Shown here piece by piece: positions 60,401 through 64,000 of a DNA stretch of 64,000 nucleotides. The notes below the pieces were generated by a model, which worked only from the letters and a program-made list of their open reading frames with translations, made no database searches and was not told the DNA's origin. Position numbers and translations under genes: made by a program. The DNA is from Lutraria lutraria (taxonomy: Eukaryota > Mollusca > Bivalvia > Venerida > Mactridae), in the NCBI GenBank assembly GCA_964023205.1, contig OZ026845.1, positions 8,132,001 to 8,196,000 on the forward strand, read 5' to 3'. The stretch's first letter is position 1. Each line of letters begins with the position of its first letter.

Positions 60401-63400
60401 CAATCGGATCTTAAATATTGGGTCACAGGCTCAAACCAGAAAATGACGCTGGTATAATCCAATAATTGGAAGGGAGTATGTATATATTTAAGCCATAGAA
60501 CAAGTTATATTGATTTACTAACATTCCTATATTACTAAAAGAAAATGAAAGTAAGCTGTCTTCAGGACTGCAATGTTGAAGTTTTAGATGGGTTACTTGA
60601 TAACAAAAGATTCGTGATTCGATTTGTGGATCGTAACTGTTGAATCGTAGATTGGATCGGATCGCCACTTACCTAACAATCCACAGCCCTAATGCCTAGG
60701 GTCTTCATCCACAGTTTAAGGCTACCAAACAGCTGTTGGTGCAATGTTCAAACCCAAGCAAAAAACAAGTTTACCGGTAGTAAAAAAAAATCAATTTCTA
60801 ACTTAACAATGCTTACATAAATAAATGCTAACTTACGTTATCTATAGTGAAGCTGTGCATAAATTGTTTAACCAAAGCATTCTTTGGTTCAGTTAGAATT
60901 TTTACTAAGATATCCTCATCTAGAGAATGGAATGGACACACTTTTGGCATTCGGCCAACAAATTCTGGTATAAGTCCAAACTTAATGAGATCACAATCTT
61001 CAACATTTTGTAACAATTCGTCCAGTTGTTTAAGTTCAAGTTCTTCGTTACCATGGAGCTCATACGGAGATGTAAAAGGTTCATCACCTTCCATCTTATC
61101 ACTAGAATTTATGGGGGCCCCGAACCCCAAATACTGAAAGCAGAAAAAATGAAGTTTAAATGAAACATTAAACAGAACAAGAAATAGCAAAACCATCTAT
61201 ATTTTCTTGGCAATCAAATGAAAACATCAAAAGGTATATAATATCATGGGAGCTGGTATTTCTTGTCATTCAATGAATCCTTTAAACAAGAGGGCCAAGA
61301 TGGCCCTATATCGCTCACATGACAATCATTGTTTAATTATTGAAACATTGTTTTGAACATATGACCTAGTTTTTGCCCAGATGATCCATGTTAGAACTTG
61401 TCCTACATATAAATATAATATAATTCTGACAAGGTTTGGTGAAGATCCAATCAAAATTTTACATCTACAGTGTTAATAAGGTTTGCCTACGATTTGACCT
61501 CGTGACCTAGTTTTTGACCCTAGGTGACTCATGTTCAAACCCATCCAAGATATTATAAAGACAAACATTCTGACAAGGTTTCATGATGATCCAATCAAAA
61601 CAGTGACTTTTAGAGTGTTCACAAGTTTTTCCAGCAATTTGCCCTAGTCTTTTACTGCAAATGACCCATATTCAAAGTTGACCTACATATCATCAAAATA
61701 AACATTCATACAAAGTTTCATGAAGATCCAATCAAAACAGTGATTTCTAGAGTGTTCACAAGGTTTTCCTTATCTGGCCCTGGTGACCTAGTTTTTGACC
61801 CCAAATGGCCCATACTCGTCCGAGATTTTGTCCATATTTACATTCTGACCCAGTTTTGCGAAAATTGAGCTAAAAATGTGGCCCCTAGTGTGTTCACAAG
61901 GTAAAAGTTTGACGACGCACGGAAGCTGGACGAAGACTGATCACAAAAGCTCACCCTGAGCACTTGTGTCTTCGTGAGCTAAAAACAGTGCTTATCGGTG
62001 GCATTTTAAGCAAACTCAGAATACCTTCTGTGTGAATCAAAAATGAAGTCAAAGAAAATTCTGTGTAAGTTCAGTGTAGAGCAAGCTAAGTAGATCTCTT
62101 GTTTCAATGTTATTTAATACGAGGGCATCAATGACTTTTGAAACCGGAACTATGTTACAATTGTTACAATAGCCTACCTTAACATTTCTTCTTTGTTTTA
62201 CTAATTTGTCTAATCCACTGAATGCACCAGCAGCTATAAATAGAATGTTCGTAGTATCTATGGCAACAGTTTCTCCACGCATTTTCTTGTTACTTTTCTC
62301 TGGGACATTTACGAGTGTTCCTTCTAACATTTTCAACATTCCTTGCTGGACACCTTCTCCTCCGACATCTTTTAGATGCTGTGTATTTTGCGACCTTGCT
62401 ATCTTGTCAATCTCATCCAGAAATACAATACCTGCAGAATAATTCATATTTATTTATTTGGGTTTAAAGCTGCTTTTCACAATTTTTCAGTTATATACAT
62501 AGGTGGATTCACCTAACAACTTTTTCTGGGTACTAACCTACCCTTTCACAGGAACTAGAGCTGTCACAGAGGTGACTAATACCCCCGCCGCTTTGACACT
62601 AAGAATGTGATAGTACACCATACGGCTAAGTTCAAGGGGACATAACTCTGCAATGAGTGGATCACTGGGCATGAAAACTGTGTCTTGCACATTTACATTT
62701 AATGTTGATAATATATTTCAAGTTTCAATTGAATCCCTTGAAAAATGTTGAAGTAATTCGCTCCACAAAGTAAGACTGCCATTGTACACAATATGGCTAA
62801 GTTTAAGGGCACATAACTCTGGAATGAGTGAATCGCTGGAAATGAAAATGGTGATAACATATTTCAAGTTTCATGGCAATCGCTTGAAGAATGCGAAAGC
62901 AGTTCGCTCCACAAACTTCAGATATTTTATGTGGATGGACGGACGGACCAACCAACTGACCGACAGAGTGACTCCAATATACCCCCTCTCAAACTTCGTT
63001 TGCGGGGGGTATGATAAGGGACTTCGCCACATGTGGAAGAGAACTGACATTGTTGTCAAATTTTTATAGAAGGGTATGACCTTCCGCAACCAGCAATCAA
63101 ACTTGGATTGCCGAGGTCCAAATCCAGCTAACTTACCACTGGACCATGGTGGAATAATTAATACAGTCATACCTGTACATAAAGGCAAAAAAGTGAGACA
63201 AAAAATTATATAGAGCACATAAGGATAGTAGGTCTATGTTGTCTTCTTTCATCCATATTATCATCTTATGCTAAAGTAGCCTTTGTTCTTTCATACTGTT
63301 ACCTTGCTTCATAGGTGTACATTAACACATCCTACTATTTCAATCTTTTCGCCTTATTTCGAGAATAAAATTCCTCAAAGTCCATGAAAATGTAAATATT

Positions 63401-63721
63401 TCCACAATGAAAATAACAGTCTTCTATTTTCGTGTTAACCCAGATGCTGGTGTACATGGCATGGTATGATCTAAATTATATTTTAAAGATTGTATTTGAT
63501 ATTTGTGTATTTCACAATATATGTAATGTATCTATTTATCTAAATAATGAAAATACCTTGTTGACATTTATCAACATTTCCACTGGCATTCTGTAGCAGT
63601 TTACTTATCACAGACTCTATATCTTCACCAACATAACCAGCAGACGTTAATGTGGTACAGTCACATATAGCAAATGGTACATCTAGTATATTAGCTAGTG
63701 TCTGAGCCAGTAATGTCTTCC
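57243..63721 (-). CDS. CLPX: ATP-dependent Clp protease unfoldase subunit ClpX, mitochondrial (3' part, five exons)
   Basis: Five exons on the minus strand with GT-AG borders and matching phases: 63557-63721, 62178-62431, 60837-61133, 59802-59894, 57243-57473 (stop TGA). Together they give about 346 codons covering the AAA+ core from the end of Walker A to the C terminus. Visible motifs in order: GKT end of Walker A, GYVG pore loop, FLDEIDK Walker B, TTNILF sensor 1, YLGFG loop (ClpP-docking IGF type), [10 protein letters not shown] with the arginine finger, GARGLR sensor 2, and the C-terminal MYEVPGSD segment. ClpX unfolds proteins and feeds them to ClpP in the mitochondrial matrix. The N-terminal exons (targeting peptide, zinc domain, first half of Walker A) lie beyond the right edge. 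All seen core motifs are intact. Introns are loaded with repeats. Confidence 0.96.
57660..59240. repeat. 23-bp minisatellite inside a ClpX intron
   Basis: About 65 degenerate copies of CTATCCATGGTGATGTTATC + ATA, with variants GTCCATGG, TTTCCATGG and inserted TG. It occupies most of the 2328-bp intron between the last two ClpX coding exons. It is more diverged at the left end (57700-57900) than in the middle. Confidence 0.95.
59802..59894 (-). CDS. CLPX: ClpX exon with sensor 2
   Basis: 31 codons, phase 0 at both ends, bordered by ATTTCAG and GTAAGT. It encodes [14 protein letters not shown]... and the sensor-2 motif GARGLR, whose arginine contacts ATP. Confidence 0.95.
60030..60190 (+). mobile_element. 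SINE in ClpX intron
   Basis: A-box-like TTGGCTGACAGGTTATGGTC and B-box-like GGAGTTTGAACCACAC head a body with CACATGTGAGGAAGC and TTGGTGGTTCTATCCAGGTG. That body type is common in molluscan SINEs (my recollection, not checked). Confidence 0.55.
60837..61133 (-). CDS. CLPX: ClpX exon with IGF-type loop and arginine finger
   Basis: 99 codons, phase 0 at both ends, from TTTCAG to GTAAGT. It begins YLGFG (ClpP-docking loop), has a variable acidic linker, then [10 protein letters not shown] and ILTEPKNAL. Confidence 0.95.
61291..61985 (+). repeat. Interspersed repeat in ClpX intron
   Basis: Starts with the near-palindrome GGGCCAAGATGGCCC and ends CTTCGTGAGCTAAAAA. Inside, a block of about 130 bp (GACCTAGTTTTTGACCC ... 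ATGATGATCCAATCAAAA ... GAGTGTTCACAAG) is repeated four to five times in degraded form. The A-rich end suggests retroposition on the plus strand. Confidence 0.65.
62178..62431 (-). CDS. CLPX: ClpX exon with Walker B and sensor 1
   Basis: 254 bases; the first codon is completed by one base of the preceding exon. It encodes [10 protein letters not shown] (Walker B), [17 protein letters not shown] and [14 protein letters not shown] (sensor 1). The end AAG is followed by GTAGGC, a somewhat weak donor. Confidence 0.95.
62551..63020. repeat. Interspersed repeat in ClpX intron
   Basis: Two related blocks (CATACGGCTAAGTTCAAGGG ... ATAACTCTGCAATGAGTG and a second from about 62790) are followed by GGACGGACGGACCAACC and a terminal TTTGCGGGGGGTATGATAA. 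It is non-coding and probably a fragmentary transposon. Confidence 0.6.
63065..63160 (-). mobile_element. tRNA-derived SINE head in ClpX intron
   Basis: The minus strand reads CCACCATGGTCCAGTGGTAA (A box), a GGATTTGGAC loop region and a B-box-like CAATCCAAGTTTGATTGC, then a GGAAGGTCATACCCTTC body start as at 14360. The B box is damaged. Confidence 0.55.
63557..63721 (-). CDS. CLPX: ClpX exon with end of Walker A and GYVG pore loop
   Basis: 165 bases from TTGTTCAG to GTATTT. It encodes the [10 protein letters not shown] end of Walker A, the [18 protein letters not shown] segment with the substrate-gripping GYVG loop, and NVDKCQQ. The rest of the gene is outside the window. Confidence 0.95.
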
Positions 63722-64000
63722 CTGAACAAATAATAAAATGGAATAAATATTAGCATAATTAAAAATAACTGAAAAGGTAACAGCAAGATAATTAAGATGA
63801 AAGATTTTTAAAAATGAATAGAAAGAAAATACAGAATTCGGCGAGTAAAAAAAGTTACACTAAGCTTAACATTATCATACAACCCTATAAAAATAATGTA
63901 GAATTCAAAATCAGTTCATTTTAGAAAGATTTGTCAATTTACTTTGAATTAATAAATCTATACAGAATTCTATTTATAATCAAAGAAGAAACCATACAAT
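63722..64000 (-). other. CLPX: ClpX intron, truncated by window end
   Basis: AT-rich sequence with no further exon visible. The preceding exon must supply the first base of the codon read as GGG before AAG ACA. Confidence 0.7.

Noticed and set aside
57243..63721. Bacterial clpX contamination
   Set aside because: The reading frame is split into exons with GT-AG borders and consistent phases, and introns carry host-type repeats.

Overview
This is AT-rich animal nuclear DNA, probably from a mollusc and most likely a bivalve. It is eukaryotic because the one conserved cellular gene (mitochondrial ClpX) is split by five GT-AG introns, four of them complete and one cut by the window edge. The window is also full of tRNA-derived SINEs, TA-flanked MITEs, minisatellites and an LTR retrotransposon. 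The mollusc assignment is inference from the style of the repeats; no species can be named.

Layout. 1-2158: 27-bp minisatellite with an 837-bp higher-order repeat. 2.2-27 kb: gene-poor DNA with MITEs, tRNA-derived SINEs, a 1.65-kb tandem duplication (7108-10397), several fold-back hairpins, a 25/17-bp minisatellite (21.8-22.8 kb) and a 200-base assembly gap. 27.05-30.5 kb: a 3.1-kb array of a 24-bp unit followed by a short 26-bp array. 30.5-38.4 kb: no gene recognised; MITEs and a strong hairpin. 38391-47738: a complete, apparently young Ty3/Gypsy-type LTR retrotransposon on the minus strand. 49.0-49.8 kb: a decayed Tc1/mariner transposase. 50.3-51.4 kb: a 52-bp minisatellite. 53365-54102 (minus): an intact unrecognised gene for a protein with about three C-terminal membrane segments. 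57243 to beyond the right end (minus): the 3' part of the ClpX gene, whose introns hold a 23-bp minisatellite, SINEs and other repeats.

The retrotransposon is the most informative object. Its LTRs differ, by eye, only by one 9-bp indel. It has a tRNA-Leu-type primer binding site, an intact gag with one CCHC knuckle and an intact pol (protease, RT, RNase H, integrase with GPY/F). Pol lies in the -1 frame relative to gag. Near the gag end there is an in-phase UUUAAAC slippery heptamer, a 6-nt spacer and a sequence able to form an H-type pseudoknot, so Gag-Pol is probably made by programmed -1 frameshifting. Where an env gene would sit there is instead a third intact ORF of 414 codons. It encodes two C2H2-like zinc fingers, DLx motifs, a serine run, a coiled coil and an arginine-rich tail, and it is preceded by a good splice-acceptor consensus. 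The U3 region carries two perfect TGACGTCA (CRE) sites and a YY1-like motif. The extra zinc-finger ORF with the frameshift signal is my best candidate for an undescribed system.
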